Source of the DNA: DASRHK01 sp963776465
GTDB lineage: Bacteria; Pseudomonadota; Gammaproteobacteria; Nevskiales; Nevskiaceae
Assembly: GCA_963776465.1 (NCBI GenBank)
Contig: CAVZMV010000001.1
Span: forward strand, 806,001-870,000
DNA: 64,000 bases
Reading direction: 5' to 3'
Shown in pieces: positions 1 through 8,744 of this stretch. Position 1 is the stretch's first letter. Each line of letters starts with the position of its first letter. Below the pieces are notes generated by a model. The model worked only from the letters and a program-made list of their open reading frames with translations. It was not told where the DNA came from and did no database searches. The position numbers were made by a program, and so were the translations under genes.

Positions 1-83
1 TCCTCGGGGGTCACCTTGGCCCATAGCGCGCCTGCGCCGAGGCTGAGCATGACGCCGAGCACCATCGCACCTGGGTTCTTCAC
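1..83 (-). CDS. Secreted protein, N-terminus only (possibly DUF1329 family)
   Basis: Only the first 27 codons lie in the window; the gene runs off the left edge. A GTG start at 83 is preceded by a good ribosome binding site (CAGGAGA on the minus strand). The peptide starts MKNPGAMVLGVMLSLGAGAL, a typical signal peptide, followed by WAKVTPE. DUF1329 outer-membrane-associated proteins often begin their mature part in a similar way, and the MMPL/YCF48 pair at 51.1-55.1 kb belongs to the same functional set in other genomes. The family call is a guess from very few residues. Confidence 0.5.
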   Translation of the reverse strand, partial: MKNPGAMVLGVMLSLGAGALWAKVTPE

Positions 84-238
84 CGGGGATCTCCTGCAAG
101 AAAACGTGGCCGCCCCGCGGCCGGGGCAGAGCCTTGGACCGTCCGAGCATGCAGAAGTTAGAGCATTTCTAGCGGGTCCACGGCGGCGGCGCGCCGCGCC
201 CATAAAGTAGGCGCCGCCCTCGTCAAAGTGGAGCGCCC

Positions 239-2242
239 ATGCCCATCTTCGTCCGCCGTGCCTTGCTGCCCGTCCTCACCAGCCTCTTCGTCGGGCTGTC
301 GCCGGCATGGGCAGCCGAGGCCGGCCCGGCGCTGCCCAGGCTTCCCCGCGATCTCACCCTGATGTCGTTCGACGACCTGATGAAGGTCGAGGTCACGTCC
401 GTGTCGCGGCGTCCCGAGCCGGTCGAAGGCGCCGCCGCCGCGATCTTCGTTCTCTCCGGCGACGAGATCCGGCGCTCGGGCGTGCGCAACATCGCCGACG
501 CCCTGCGGCTGGTGCCGGGCCTGCAGGTCGCGCAGTTCTCCGCGTCGGCCTACGCCATCACGGCCCGCGGCTTCAACAACAAGAGCGCCGACAAGCTCGA
601 GGTGCTGCTCGACGGCCGCAGCGTCTACACGCCGCTCACCTCCACCGTATTCTGGGACGTGCTCGAGGTCTACCTGCCCAACATCGAGCGCATCGAGGTG
701 ATCCGCGGTACCGGCGCCGCGCTGTGGGGCGCCAACGCGGTCAACGGCGTCATCAACATCATCACCAGGAACGCCAGGGACACGACGGGCGCGAGCGCCC
801 AGGCGCACGTCGGCACCGAGGAGCGCTACGGCGGCGCGGGGCAGATCGGCCTGGCCGTGGGCGAGCACGGCAGCGTGCGCCTCTACAGCCAGGGCCATGC
901 GCGCGACCGCTCGATGCGTCCCGACGGCTCCGACCCGGGCGACGGCCAGCGCATGGCGCAGACCGGCTTCCGCTCCGACTGGGACATCGGCAGCGGACAG
1001 CTGCTGGTCTCCGGCGACGTCTACAAGGCCACCGGCGAAACGCGGAGCCTGGATCCCGCCCACTTCCTCCAGCTGGTGGACGTCGACAGCGACGGCGGCA
1101 ACCTGGTGACGCGCTACACCTGCTGCGACACCGAGCAGGGACGCTGGACCCTGCAGGCGTCCTACGACGCGCACACGCTGGACGCACCCAGCATCATCGT
1201 CGAGCGGCGCAAGACCACGGCTGCGGATTTCCAGCAGCAATGGCAGTTCGGCGCGCGCCAGACCGTCGTCTACGGCCTGAGCTATCGCTACTCGCACGAC
1301 GACACCGGCGGCCCGCCCAACCTGATCCTGCTCGATCCGGCGTCCCGCACGCTGCACACCTACAGCGCCTTCCTGCAGGACCAGATCGCGCTGTTCGATC
1401 GTTCGGCCACGCTCACCGTCGGCAGCAAGTTCGAGCACAACAGCTTCACCGGCTTCGAGCTGCAGCCGAGCGTTCGCCTGGGATGGCAGGCCACCGAGCG
1501 GGTGTTCACCTGGACGGCCGTGTCGCGTGCCGTGCGGACCCCCAATCGCTCCGACCAGAACGTCGCGATCTTCTGCCCCGAGCCCGACGGCATCCCGACG
1601 CTGTGCGGGCCTGGCCTGTTCCGGATCGGCAATCCGAACATGGATTCGGAGAAGCTGATCGCCTACGAGTGGGGCCTGCGTTTGCGCGGGCCGGACCACG
1701 TCTCGTGGGATCTGGCCACGTATTACAACCGCTACTCGGAGCTCAAGAGCAACGAGCCGATCCCGCCGGTGGGCGCCTATGCCAACAAGCTGCATGCGCG
1801 CGGCTATGGCGCGGAGCTCAGCGTGCTGTGGCAGCCGCTCGACGGCCTGCAGCTGCGGCCGTTCTACAGCCTGCTCGTGCTGGACGTCGAGCCCGACGCA
1901 GACAGCGCCGACACGGCCACGCCCGCCCTGCTGGAGGGCAGCAATCCGCGCCACCAGGCCGGGCTCGCGGTGTCCTGGATGACGTCGCGCTGGACGGTCA
2001 GCAGCCTGCTGCGTTACGTCGACGGGCTGGCGCAGACCGCGCCGCCGCGCGACGACAACCCCACGGACGTCGACGCCTACGTGGAGCTCGACGTGCGCGT
2101 CGCGCGATCGTTCGCCCACGGCATCGAAGTCGGTCTCGTGGGACGCAACCTCCTGCATGACCACCACGCCGAGTTCGGCGACGTGGACGGCCGCGGCGAG
2201 CTGCAGCGCAGCGGCTTCGCCGAGATCAGGTGGAACTGGTAG
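239..2242 (+). CDS. TonB-dependent outer membrane receptor
   Basis: Predicted 667-residue outer-membrane receptor for TonB-energised uptake; the substrate cannot be told. Residues 1-25 form a signal peptide ending AWA. The plug domain follows, with the typical stretches EIRRSG, LRLVPG, ITARGF, LLDGRS, IERIEVIRG and GANAVNGVINIITR. The rest reads as alternating beta strands and ends in an aromatic residue (IRWNW), as expected for a barrel inserted by Bam. The TonB box is not clear; TSVSRRPE before the plug is the nearest candidate. A YfiR-like gene follows after 18 bases, a pairing common for this receptor subgroup, so they are probably one operon. Confidence 0.9.
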   Translation: MPIFVRRALLPVLTSLFVGLSPAWAAEAGPALPRLPRDLTLMSFDDLMKVEVTSVSRRPEPVEGAAAAIFVLSGDEIRRSGVRNIADALRLVPGLQVAQFSASAYAITARGFNNKSADKLEVLLDGRSVYTPLTSTVFWDVLEVYLPNIERIEVIRGTGAALWGANAVNGVINIITRNARDTTGASAQAHVGTEERYGGAGQIGLAVGEHGSVRLYSQGHARDRSMRPDGSDPGDGQRMAQTGFRSDWDIGSGQLLVSGDVYKATGETRSLDPAHFLQLVDVDSDGGNLVTRYTCCDTEQGRWTLQASYDAHTLDAPSIIVERRKTTAADFQQQWQFGARQTVVYGLSYRYSHDDTGGPPNLILLDPASRTLHTYSAFLQDQIALFDRSATLTVGSKFEHNSFTGFELQPSVRLGWQATERVFTWTAVSRAVRTPNRSDQNVAIFCPEPDGIPTLCGPGLFRIGNPNMDSEKLIAYEWGLRLRGPDHVSWDLATYYNRYSELKSNEPIPPVGAYANKLHARGYGAELSVLWQPLDGLQLRPFYSLLVLDVEPDADSADTATPALLEGSNPRHQAGLAVSWMTSRWTVSSLLRYVDGLAQTAPPRDDNPTDVDAYVELDVRVARSFAHGIEVGLVGRNLLHDHHAEFGDVDGRGELQRSGFAEIRWNW

Positions 2243-2260
2243 AGCAGTCAGAGGCGACGC

Positions 2261-2791
2261 GTGCGGAAACTTCTTGCCGGTCTGCTGATCGCCGCCACGT
2301 GCGCGGCGCCGGCGAGCGCGCGCGCCGAGATCAACCGTGAGCAGCAGGTCAAGGCCGCCTATCTGTACAACTTCGCGCGCTTCGCCACCTGGCCGGCTGC
2401 AAAGTTCTCCAGCGATACGCAGCCGATCCGCTTCTGCGTCCTGGAAGGCGAGCCGCTGGAGCCGGCGATACGGGAGGCACTGGCGGACAAGTCCGTCAAC
2501 CTGCACCCGGCGCAGGTGGTGACGTTGCGGCAGGTCGAGCTGATGCGCGACTGCCACGTGGCTTACTTCGGACGCGAGGCCGAGTCACGGATCGCTGCGG
2601 GATTGCAGTCGCTTGCGGGCAGCGCTGTGCTCACGGTCCACGAATCCGCAGGCCCGCACACCGTCGGCATCATCCGGCTGTTCGTCGCAGACGCCCGCCT
2701 GCGCTTCGAGGTCAACGTGGCCGCCGCCGAGCGTGAGCACGTGGTCTTGAGCGCGCACCTGCTCAACGTGGCCAAGGCCGTGAAGGACTAG
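2261..2791 (+). CDS. YfiR/DUF4154 family periplasmic protein
   Basis: 176 residues with a signal peptide (about 1-22, cut near ARA). The mature N-terminus has the YfiR family signature: VKAAYLYNFARFATWP, then IRFCVLEG, and later NVAAAEREHVVLSAHLL with NVAKAVKD at the end. In Pseudomonas, YfiR is a periplasmic repressor of a diguanylate cyclase; here no cyclase gene is adjacent. It starts with GTG at 2261, 18 bases after the TonB receptor stop, so the two are likely co-transcribed. It may couple the receptor to a signalling partner encoded elsewhere; that is inference. Confidence 0.85.
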   Translation: MRKLLAGLLIAATCAAPASARAEINREQQVKAAYLYNFARFATWPAAKFSSDTQPIRFCVLEGEPLEPAIREALADKSVNLHPAQVVTLRQVELMRDCHVAYFGREAESRIAAGLQSLAGSAVLTVHESAGPHTVGIIRLFVADARLRFEVNVAAAEREHVVLSAHLLNVAKAVKD

Positions 2792-2834
2792 GCATACTGC
2801 GGCCGGCCTGACGGACGACAGCGGCTGGAAATCG

Positions 2835-4587
2835 GTGACGGGATCTCTGGACATCGGGCGTGCCAAGGCGGCGCTGGAACCGCTGATGGAGTTCATGCGC
2901 CACCAGCTGCGGGCGAGCACCGACGTGTTCCTCGAGCGCGCCGAAAAATCCCTGAGCCAGTCCTGGCCGGAGATGCACGACCCCCATAAGAAGGACTCGA
3001 CCCGCTACGCCGCCAACTGGCTGGGCCGCAACCGCGACACCATCCGCTCGGCCCTGCAGCAGCGCCTGATCGGCGCGCTCAGCGCCGAGTACCGAGCCAC
3101 CGCCGCCGGCGGTGTCGGAGCTCACGCTGATGGACGGCGAAACGCTGACCACGTCGCTGGTGCGCGCCAAGATGGTAAGCCGGGTGATGGAGCGCGGCCG
3201 CAACGAGATGGTCGCGCTGGAGCTGCGCTTCGAGGACCTGCAGAAAGCCGGGCTGTCGCTCAATCCGCGGGCGCTGGCGCCGGGCGCGCTGGCGGACGGC
3301 TTCCTGCACGTGCTCAAGGAGCTCAAGGTGCCGCCGGAAGTGCAGACGCTGCTGCTGGAGGTGTACGGCGAGCAGGGCGTGCAGATGATGGTGGAGTTCT
3401 ACGAGGGCATCAATCGCGTGCTCATCGAGCGCGGCATCTCGCCGGAGCTGCGCATCGCCAACCGTCGCACGTTCCGACATGAGCACGAGCGCAAGCCGGG
3501 TGAAGATCCCGATGCCCACCCGCGCATGCGCGCCGTGCAAACGATGATGGAGCAGATCGCGCGCGGCGACTGGGGTCCGGGATTGTTCCGCCAGGTGCTC
3601 GACTGGCAGTTCGGCGCCGCGCAGCCGCCGGCAGCCGACCCTGCGGGCGATCCGCCCGGACCATATCGCGGCCTCGAGGGCGCGATGCGCTCGGCGCTTG
3701 CCGCAGCGGCGCAGGGCATGCCGGCGTCCGGCGTCCAGCCGGGCGCGTCGCTGACGCCGGCGCAAGTGCGCGCGATCGATCACCTGGAGTCGGTGTCGTT
3801 CGCGCACCTGTCCGACCAGCGGATCAGCGATCGCGTGCGCACGGAGATCGCGCGGCTGATCCTGCCGCTGCTCGAGTCCGAGCTTTCGCGGCCTGGCGAG
3901 TTCGCGGTCGACGACAACCCGGTGCGCACCTTCATCCGCGAGCTGGCGACGCTGGGCTATCGCGACCAGGAAGCGCCGCTGCCGGATTTCGAGGCGGTGA
4001 AGACCACGGTGGACCGCATCATCGCCGAGCGCGGCGCGGAGCTGAACAGCTTCCAAATCGGCACCGACGTGCTGCACACGCTGGTGCAGCGCGACGTCGA
4101 TCGCAAGCTGGCAGCCGAGCAGGAGAGCGCGCAGCGACGCGCGCAAGCGCGGGCCGAGGCCTCACGCCAGCGCGTGGCGCTGGAGCTCAACGATCGCACG
4201 GCCGGGATGGAGCTCGACCCGGCCGTCGCCGCCTTCGCGCTGGAGATGCTCGGTCCCTGGATGATGGATCGCTATCACCGTCACGGTGCCCAGAGCAAGC
4301 AGTGGACCGAGGCGCGGGCATTTGCATCGGAGTTCTTCGAGGCGGCACGCCCGGCGGTGAGCGAAGCCGATCAGGCGCGCCGGCAGATGCGCCGCACGCG
4401 CGTGATGCGCGAGGCGCGCCTGCGCACGCAGCACGCCGGCATCTCGGTCGGCAAGGCCGGCAAGCTGCTCGGCGACCTGGAGCGCTACTTCCAGAACCTG
4501 ATCGTCGTGCAGGACGCCGGCGCCGCGCCGCATCGGCCAGCACGCACGGTGGATTTCGTCAGGACGCTGTCGACGCCTGCCGGCTGA
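2835..4587 (+). pseudogene. DUF1631 family protein, reading frame broken by a +1 shift
   Basis: Two open frames together make one DUF1631-like protein of about 584 residues. The first frame starts at GTG 2835 and is convincing to about 3095 (LEPLMEFMRHQLRAS, ERAEKSL, RYAANWLGRNRDTIRSALQQ). The second is convincing from about 3100 to the stop at 4587 (VSELTLMDGETL, EVQTLLLEVYGEQGV, MLGPWMMDRYHRHGAQSKQW). The span is one base longer than a multiple of three, so removing one base between 3085 and 3112 restores one frame. Function is unknown; family members are cytosolic and many are longer, with a C-terminal PilZ-like part that is absent here. It may be a true pseudogene, a sequencing error, or two separately started genes with the second at 3112. 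Confidence 0.65.
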
Positions 4588-5347
4588 GGAATTTCTCCAG
4601 CAGGGCGTTGAACACGTCCGGCACTTCCATCGGCGCGCCGTGGTGCGCGTTGGGGATCACCTCGAGCGTCGCGCCCGGAACCAGCGGCAGGTACGCCTGC
4701 TTGACCCGCACCGGCGTGTAGTCGTGGTCGGAGGCGAGGATCAGCGTCGGGACTCTCAGCTCGCCCAGCCGATCCTTCACGCTCCAGCCGACGAGCGAGG
4801 AGAGCGTTTCGCGGTACACCGCCGGATCGTTGTGCGAGAAGCGCTCCACGAACTTGGCGCGAACGGCATCGAGCGCCGCGCCCGGGAACAGCCGCCGGGC
4901 GACCATCTCGCCGAGCCGCCGGATGCCGAACAGGCGCAGCACGGTGAAGCGCCACGCCAGCGCCGCTTTCACCAGCAGATTGTCGAGCACGTAGGGACCG
5001 CTGTTGACGATGGTCAGCGTGCGCACGAGCTCGGGATGATCCAGCGCGAGCTGGAACGCGATGGCGCCGCCCAGCGAGATGCCGACGACGTGCGCATGAG
5101 AGACGTTGAGCGAGCGCAGCACACTTGCGATGTCGGCTGCGAAGGTGGGCACGGTGAAAGGCCCGGCTTGCGCCTTGGACTTGCCGTGACCGCGCAGGTC
5201 TATGGCGATCACGCGGTAGCGCTTCGAGAAATGCGCGATCTGCGGCTCCCAGTCGATCACACTGGAGCCGAGGCCATGGATGAGCAGCAGCGGCGGCCCC
5301 TCGCCCAGGGACTCGTAGTGCAGCACCTCGACGCTGTTCCGGGCCAT
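4559..5347 (-). CDS. Alpha/beta hydrolase
   Basis: 262 residues, a compact alpha/beta hydrolase of unknown substrate. The oxyanion stretch LLLIHGLGSS lies at 20-29, the nucleophile elbow GISLGG puts the likely catalytic serine at 91, the acid is probably within ASDHDYTP, and the histidine within NAHHGAPME. The layout (no lid insertion beyond about 110-190, no signal peptide) resembles the carboxylesterase / 3-oxoadipate enol-lactonase group. The gene is convergent with the DUF1631 gene and the 3' ends overlap by 29 bases. A Rho-independent terminator lies upstream between it and tRNA-Gln, so it probably has its own promoter. Confidence 0.85.
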   Translation of the reverse strand: MARNSVEVLHYESLGEGPPLLLIHGLGSSVIDWEPQIAHFSKRYRVIAIDLRGHGKSKAQAGPFTVPTFAADIASVLRSLNVSHAHVVGISLGGAIAFQLALDHPELVRTLTIVNSGPYVLDNLLVKAALAWRFTVLRLFGIRRLGEMVARRLFPGAALDAVRAKFVERFSHNDPAVYRETLSSLVGWSVKDRLGELRVPTLILASDHDYTPVRVKQAYLPLVPGATLEVIPNAHHGAPMEVPDVFNALLEKFLSRQASTAS

Positions 5348-5360
5348 GGCGGTCTGCTCC

Positions 5361-5389
5361 TAAAACAAAGACCCGCCGGAGCGGGTCTT
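5361..5389 (-). terminator. Rho-independent terminator after tRNA-Gln
   Basis: Read on the minus strand, a 9-bp perfect stem (AAGACCCGC/GCGGGTCTT, arms 5368-5376 and 5381-5389) with a four-base loop is followed by TGTTTTA. It lies 7 bases beyond the CCA end of the tRNA and closes the rplM-rpsI-tRNA-Gln transcript. Confidence 0.85.
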
Positions 5390-5396
5390 GAAGTGT

Positions 5397-5470
5397 TGGC
5401 TGGGAGACTAGGACTCGAACCTAGATAAGCAGAGTCAGAGTCTGCTGTCCTACCATTAGACGATCTCCCA
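5397..5470 (-). tRNA. tRNA-Gln (anticodon CTG)
   Basis: Minus-strand cloverleaf of 74 bases including an encoded CCA. The acceptor stem pairs TGGGAGA with TCTCCCA, with discriminator G. The anticodon stem-loop is GCAGA-CTCTGAC-TCTGC, giving anticodon CTG, which reads CAG (glutamine). The T arm contains the standard GGTTCGAGTCC. It starts 24 bases after the rpsI stop with no terminator between, so it is probably processed from the ribosomal protein transcript. Confidence 0.95.
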
Positions 5471-5494
5471 ACGGTAGAAGCTGGACAGCTACCG

Positions 5495-5894
5495 TTAGCG
5501 CTTGCTGTACTGCGGCGCGCGGCGAGCCTTGTGCAGGCCGACCTTCTTGCGCTCGACCTCGCGCGCGTCGCGCGTGACCAGGCCAGCGGCGCGCAGCGGC
5601 TTGCGCAGGTTCTCGTCGGTACTGCAGCAGCGCGCGGGTGATGCCGTGGCGGATCGCGCCGGCCTGGCCCGTCGGGCCCCCGCCTGCAACCGTCACCAGC
5701 ACGTCGAACTTGTTGAGCGCGTCGGAGATCTCCAGCGGCTGGCGCACCAGCATGCGCGAGGTCTCGCGGCCGAAGTATTCCTCCGGCGTCTTGCCGTTGA
5801 TGGTGATCGCGCCCTTGCCGGGCTTGATGAACACGCGGGCAGCTGCGGTCTTGCGGCGGCCGGTGCCGTAATTCTGGGTTTGCGTCTGGGCCAT
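5495..5894 (-). pseudogene. rpsI: 30S ribosomal protein S9, frame interrupted by a one-base insertion
   Basis: S9 of the small ribosomal subunit; its C-terminal tail reaches the P-site tRNA. The first 92 codons are normal (YGTGRRKTAAARVFIKPGKG, EYFGRETSRMLVRQPLE, GAIRHGITRALLQY). After TAC the coding strand reads CGACGAGAAC where GACGAGAAC is expected: one extra C near 5615-5622. Beyond it the correct continuation is in the next frame (DENLRKPLRAAGLVTRDARE, VERKKVGLHKARRAPQYSKR) and stops at 5495, giving a 132-residue S9 if the base is removed. Uncorrected, translation would run on into the tRNA. S9 is normally essential, so an assembly or sequencing error is the first explanation. It lies 12 bases after rplM. 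Confidence 0.93.
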
Positions 5895-5906
5895 GGGGGT
5901 CGCCGG

Positions 5907-6338
5907 TTACTTGAGTGAGATGGACTTGGGCTGCTGCGCCGTGTGCGGATGCTCCGCGGCGGCGTAGACCTTGAGCTTGCGGAACTGGGCGTAGCCGAGC
6001 GGGCCCTTGGGCAGCATGCCCTTGACCGCCTTCTCGATCACGCGCTCCGGATGCTCGGCCAGCATCTTGCCCAGCACGGTCTCGCGCAGGCCGCCCGGGT
6101 ACTCGGTGTGGCGGTAGTAGATCTTGCCTTCGAGCTTGTTGCCGGTGACCTTCACCTTGGCCGCGTTGATCACGACGACGTAGTCGCCGGTGTCGCAGTT
6201 GGGGGTGTACTCGGCCTTGTGCTTGCCGCGCAGGCGGCGTGCAACTTCGGTGGCGAGGCGGCCCAGGACCTGGTCCGCGGCGTCAATCACGACCCAGTCG
6301 CGCTTGACGGTCTCGTTGTGCGCAAAGACGGTCTTCAT
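5907..6338 (-). CDS. rplM: 50S ribosomal protein L13
   Basis: 143 residues, full length for L13, an early-assembling protein of the large subunit. Recognised by WVVIDAADQVLGRLATEVA, LRGKHKAEYTP, GDYVVVINAAKV, KIYYRHTEYPGGL and the late motif AVKGMLPKGPLG. It is the first gene of the usual rplM-rpsI pair. In E. coli L13 represses its own operon by binding the leader RNA. The 114 bases upstream contain TATAAC on the minus strand (6358-6363), a possible -10 box. Confidence 0.97.
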   Translation of the reverse strand: MKTVFAHNETVKRDWVVIDAADQVLGRLATEVARRLRGKHKAEYTPNCDTGDYVVVINAAKVKVTGNKLEGKIYYRHTEYPGGLRETVLGKMLAEHPERVIEKAVKGMLPKGPLGYAQFRKLKVYAAAEHPHTAQQPKSISLK

Positions 6339-6452
6339 ACATCACATCCAGTCGGTAGTTATAGTTCGGTGGCCGATGCCGCTGACCACTTCGGGGCGCG
6401 CATGTTACCGGAGGGCCCCTGTTCCCGCAAGGAACTTGCGCCCGGTCCCGAA

Positions 6453-7544
6453 CTACCCGCCGAAGGCGATTTTTGCCTGCAGGTTGGGGCTGGAGTCGGC
6501 CGTCGACAGGGCCTCGTCCATGCTGATGTCGCCCGTGCGGTAGAGCTTGAGCAGCGAGTCGTCGAAGGTCTGCATGCCCGCGTCGCTGGACTGGGACATG
6601 GCCTCGCGCACCTCGCCGATGCGCTTGCTCATGATCAGGTCGGTGATGAACGGCGTGTTGATCATGATCTCGATGGCGGCGCAGCGGCCGCCGAGCTTGC
6701 GGCGCACCAAGCGCTGGGAAATGATCGCCTTGAGGCCCATCGACAGGTCCATGTAGACCTGCTCGCGCGCCTCTTCCGGGAAGAAGTTGATGACGCGCTG
6801 CAACGCCTGCGCGCAGTTGGTGGCGTGAAGCGTGGCGAGCGCCAGGTGGCCGATGTTGGCCAGCTGCAGGCACTTCTGCATGGTCTCCTGCGAGCGCACC
6901 TCACCCACGAGGATCACGTCCGGGGCCTCGCGCAGGGCGCTGTGCAGCGCGCTCTCGAACGAGGCGGTGTCGATGCCTACCTCGCGCTGGTTGACGATGC
7001 ACTGCTTATTCGGATGGAGGAACTCGATCGGATCCTCGATCGTGAGGATGTGCCCCGGCTCGCTCTCGTTGCGGTGGTTGAGCATCGCCGCCAGCGAGGT
7101 CGACTTGCCGCTGCCGGTGGCGCCGACCATCAGGATCAGGCCGCGCTTGTTCATCGACAGGGCCTTGAGCACCTCCGGCAGCCGCAGATCGTCCAGGCGC
7201 GGCACGCGCTCGGGCACACGGCGCAGGCACATCGCGTGCTTGCCGCGCTGGTGGAACGCGTTGACGCGGAAGCGCCCAAGATCGGGCAGATCGATGGCGA
7301 AGTCGAGCTCCCACTTCTCCTGCAGCGTCTTGCGCTGCTGCTCGGTCAGGACCGACCAGACCAGCTCCTTGGCCTGGTCCGCGCTGAGCGGGCTGCGACC
7401 GACCGCCATGGTCGTGCCCTCGACCTTCATCGCCACGGCCGCGCCCGCCGAGAAGAACAGGTCCGAGGCCTCCTTCTCCACTGCCAGGCGCAGGTACGGA
7501 AGGATCAGCTTGGTTCGTGCCGATGTCTGGTCCAGCTGACTCAT
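6453..7544 (-). CDS. PilT/PilU-type retraction ATPase, third paralogue
   Basis: 363 residues of the PilT/PilU secretion-ATPase family, cytoplasmic, at the base of the type IV pilus. The N-terminal PAS-like domain is followed by Walker A GATGSGKS at 141-148, an Asp-box ILTIEDPIEF, Walker B ILVGEVRSQET and the His-box LATLHATNCAQAL. Where PilT carries the AIRNLIRE-type motif this protein has INTPFITDLIMSK, as PilU-like members do, so it resembles PilU more than PilT. It lies 18 bases after pilU in the same direction and is probably the last gene of a pilT-pilU-pilU2 operon. No obvious terminator was found downstream. Confidence 0.88.
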   Translation of the reverse strand: MSQLDQTSARTKLILPYLRLAVEKEASDLFFSAGAAVAMKVEGTTMAVGRSPLSADQAKELVWSVLTEQQRKTLQEKWELDFAIDLPDLGRFRVNAFHQRGKHAMCLRRVPERVPRLDDLRLPEVLKALSMNKRGLILMVGATGSGKSTSLAAMLNHRNESEPGHILTIEDPIEFLHPNKQCIVNQREVGIDTASFESALHSALREAPDVILVGEVRSQETMQKCLQLANIGHLALATLHATNCAQALQRVINFFPEEAREQVYMDLSMGLKAIISQRLVRRKLGGRCAAIEIMINTPFITDLIMSKRIGEVREAMSQSSDAGMQTFDDSLLKLYRTGDISMDEALSTADSSPNLQAKIAFGG

Positions 7545-7562
7545 GGGCTTTCCTTGGCGGCT

Positions 7563-8735
7563 CTAGCGACGCACCATGTGACCGGCTTCTTCCTTGCGCT
7601 CGACCTTCAGGCCCTTCACGAAGTCGTCGTCCATCAGGTTGCGCTTGGCCCGCTTGCTGTCGAGCTTGATGCGCAGGCGCAGCTCGTTCTGCGAGTCGGC
7701 GTTCTTGATCGCATCGTCGTAGCCGACGAGCCCGTTCTCGAACAGCTGGAACAGCGCCTGGTCGAAGGTGATCATCCCCATCTCGGCGGAGCGGCCCATC
7801 ACTTCCTTGATCTCGGCCAGCTCGCCTTTGGAGATCAGGTCGGCGATCAGGCCCGAGATCAGCATGATCTCGACCGCGGGCACGCGGCCAGAGCCGTCCT
7901 CCTTGGGGACCAGGCGCTGCGAGATGATCGCGCGCAGGTTCAGCGACAGGTCCAGCAGCACCTGCGTGCGGTGCTCGGCGGGGAAGAAGTCGATGATGCG
8001 GCCCAGCGCCTGGTTGGAGTTGTTGGCATGCAGCGTCGACAACACCAGATGGCCGGTTTCGGCGAAGCGCAGCGCGTACTCCATGGTCTCGCGCGTGCGG
8101 ATCTCACCGATCTGGATCACGTCGGGCGCCTGGCGCAGCGTGTTCTTGAGCGCGTTCTCCCAGTTGTGCGTGTCCAGCCCGACCTCGCGCTGGTTGACGA
8201 TGCTGCTGCGGTGCACGTGCACGAACTCGATCGGGTCTTCGATGGTGATGATGTGGTCGTGCGACTTGTTGTTGCGGTGGCCGACCATCGCCGCCAGCGT
8301 GTTGGACTTGCCCGAGCCGGTGGCGCCGACCAGCAGCACCAGGCCGCGCTTGAACATGACCACGTCGGCCAGGCGGGGCGGCAGGTTGAGCTGCTCGAAG
8401 TTCGGGATGCGCGACTCGATCGAGCGCAGCACGCAGGCCACGGCGCCCTGCTGGATGAAAGCGCTGCAGCGGAACCGGCCGATGCCGGGCGGCGCAATGG
8501 CGAACTGGCACTCGTTGGTGGACTCGAACTCCTTCACCAGGCGGTCGTTCATCAACGAGCGCACGATCACGGCCGAGTCTTCGGACGACAGCACCTTGTC
8601 GGTGACCGAGGTGACCTCGCCCTGGACCTTGAACGCGGGCGGGAAGCCGGCGGTGATCAGCAGGTCGGAGGCCTCGCGCTGACGCATCTGCGTCAGAAGG
8701 TAATGCACCAGCTTGATGGCCTGATCGCGATCCAT
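7563..8735 (-). CDS. pilU: Type IV pilus retraction ATPase PilU
   Basis: 390 residues. Walker A GATGSGKS at 137-144, Asp-box IITIEDPIEFVH, Walker B IQIGEIRTRET and His-box LSTLHANNSNQAL are intact. The long charged C-terminal tail (SKRAKRNLMDDDFVKGL) is typical of PilU. PilU helps PilT depolymerise the pilus and in several species works only with PilT. It follows pilT by 9 bases. Assignment over the third paralogue rests on position next to pilT and the C-terminal extension. Confidence 0.9.
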   Translation of the reverse strand: MDRDQAIKLVHYLLTQMRQREASDLLITAGFPPAFKVQGEVTSVTDKVLSSEDSAVIVRSLMNDRLVKEFESTNECQFAIAPPGIGRFRCSAFIQQGAVACVLRSIESRIPNFEQLNLPPRLADVVMFKRGLVLLVGATGSGKSNTLAAMVGHRNNKSHDHIITIEDPIEFVHVHRSSIVNQREVGLDTHNWENALKNTLRQAPDVIQIGEIRTRETMEYALRFAETGHLVLSTLHANNSNQALGRIIDFFPAEHRTQVLLDLSLNLRAIISQRLVPKEDGSGRVPAVEIMLISGLIADLISKGELAEIKEVMGRSAEMGMITFDQALFQLFENGLVGYDDAIKNADSQNELRLRIKLDSKRAKRNLMDDDFVKGLKVERKEEAGHMVRR

Positions 8736-8744
8736 GATGACCTC

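Noticed and set aside
16..210. A 64-residue plus-strand frame at the left edge.
   Set aside because: It overlaps the better-supported minus-strand signal peptide, has no family match and no ribosome binding site.
403..440. PEPVEG-coding stretch in the TonB receptor as a possible inserted palindromic repeat.
   Set aside because: The family has a similar RRPE segment at this place, so it is ordinary coding sequence; no hairpin is formed.
158..2557. A 799-residue minus-strand frame across the TonB receptor.
   Set aside because: Shadow of a full-length receptor with signal peptide and plug motifs.
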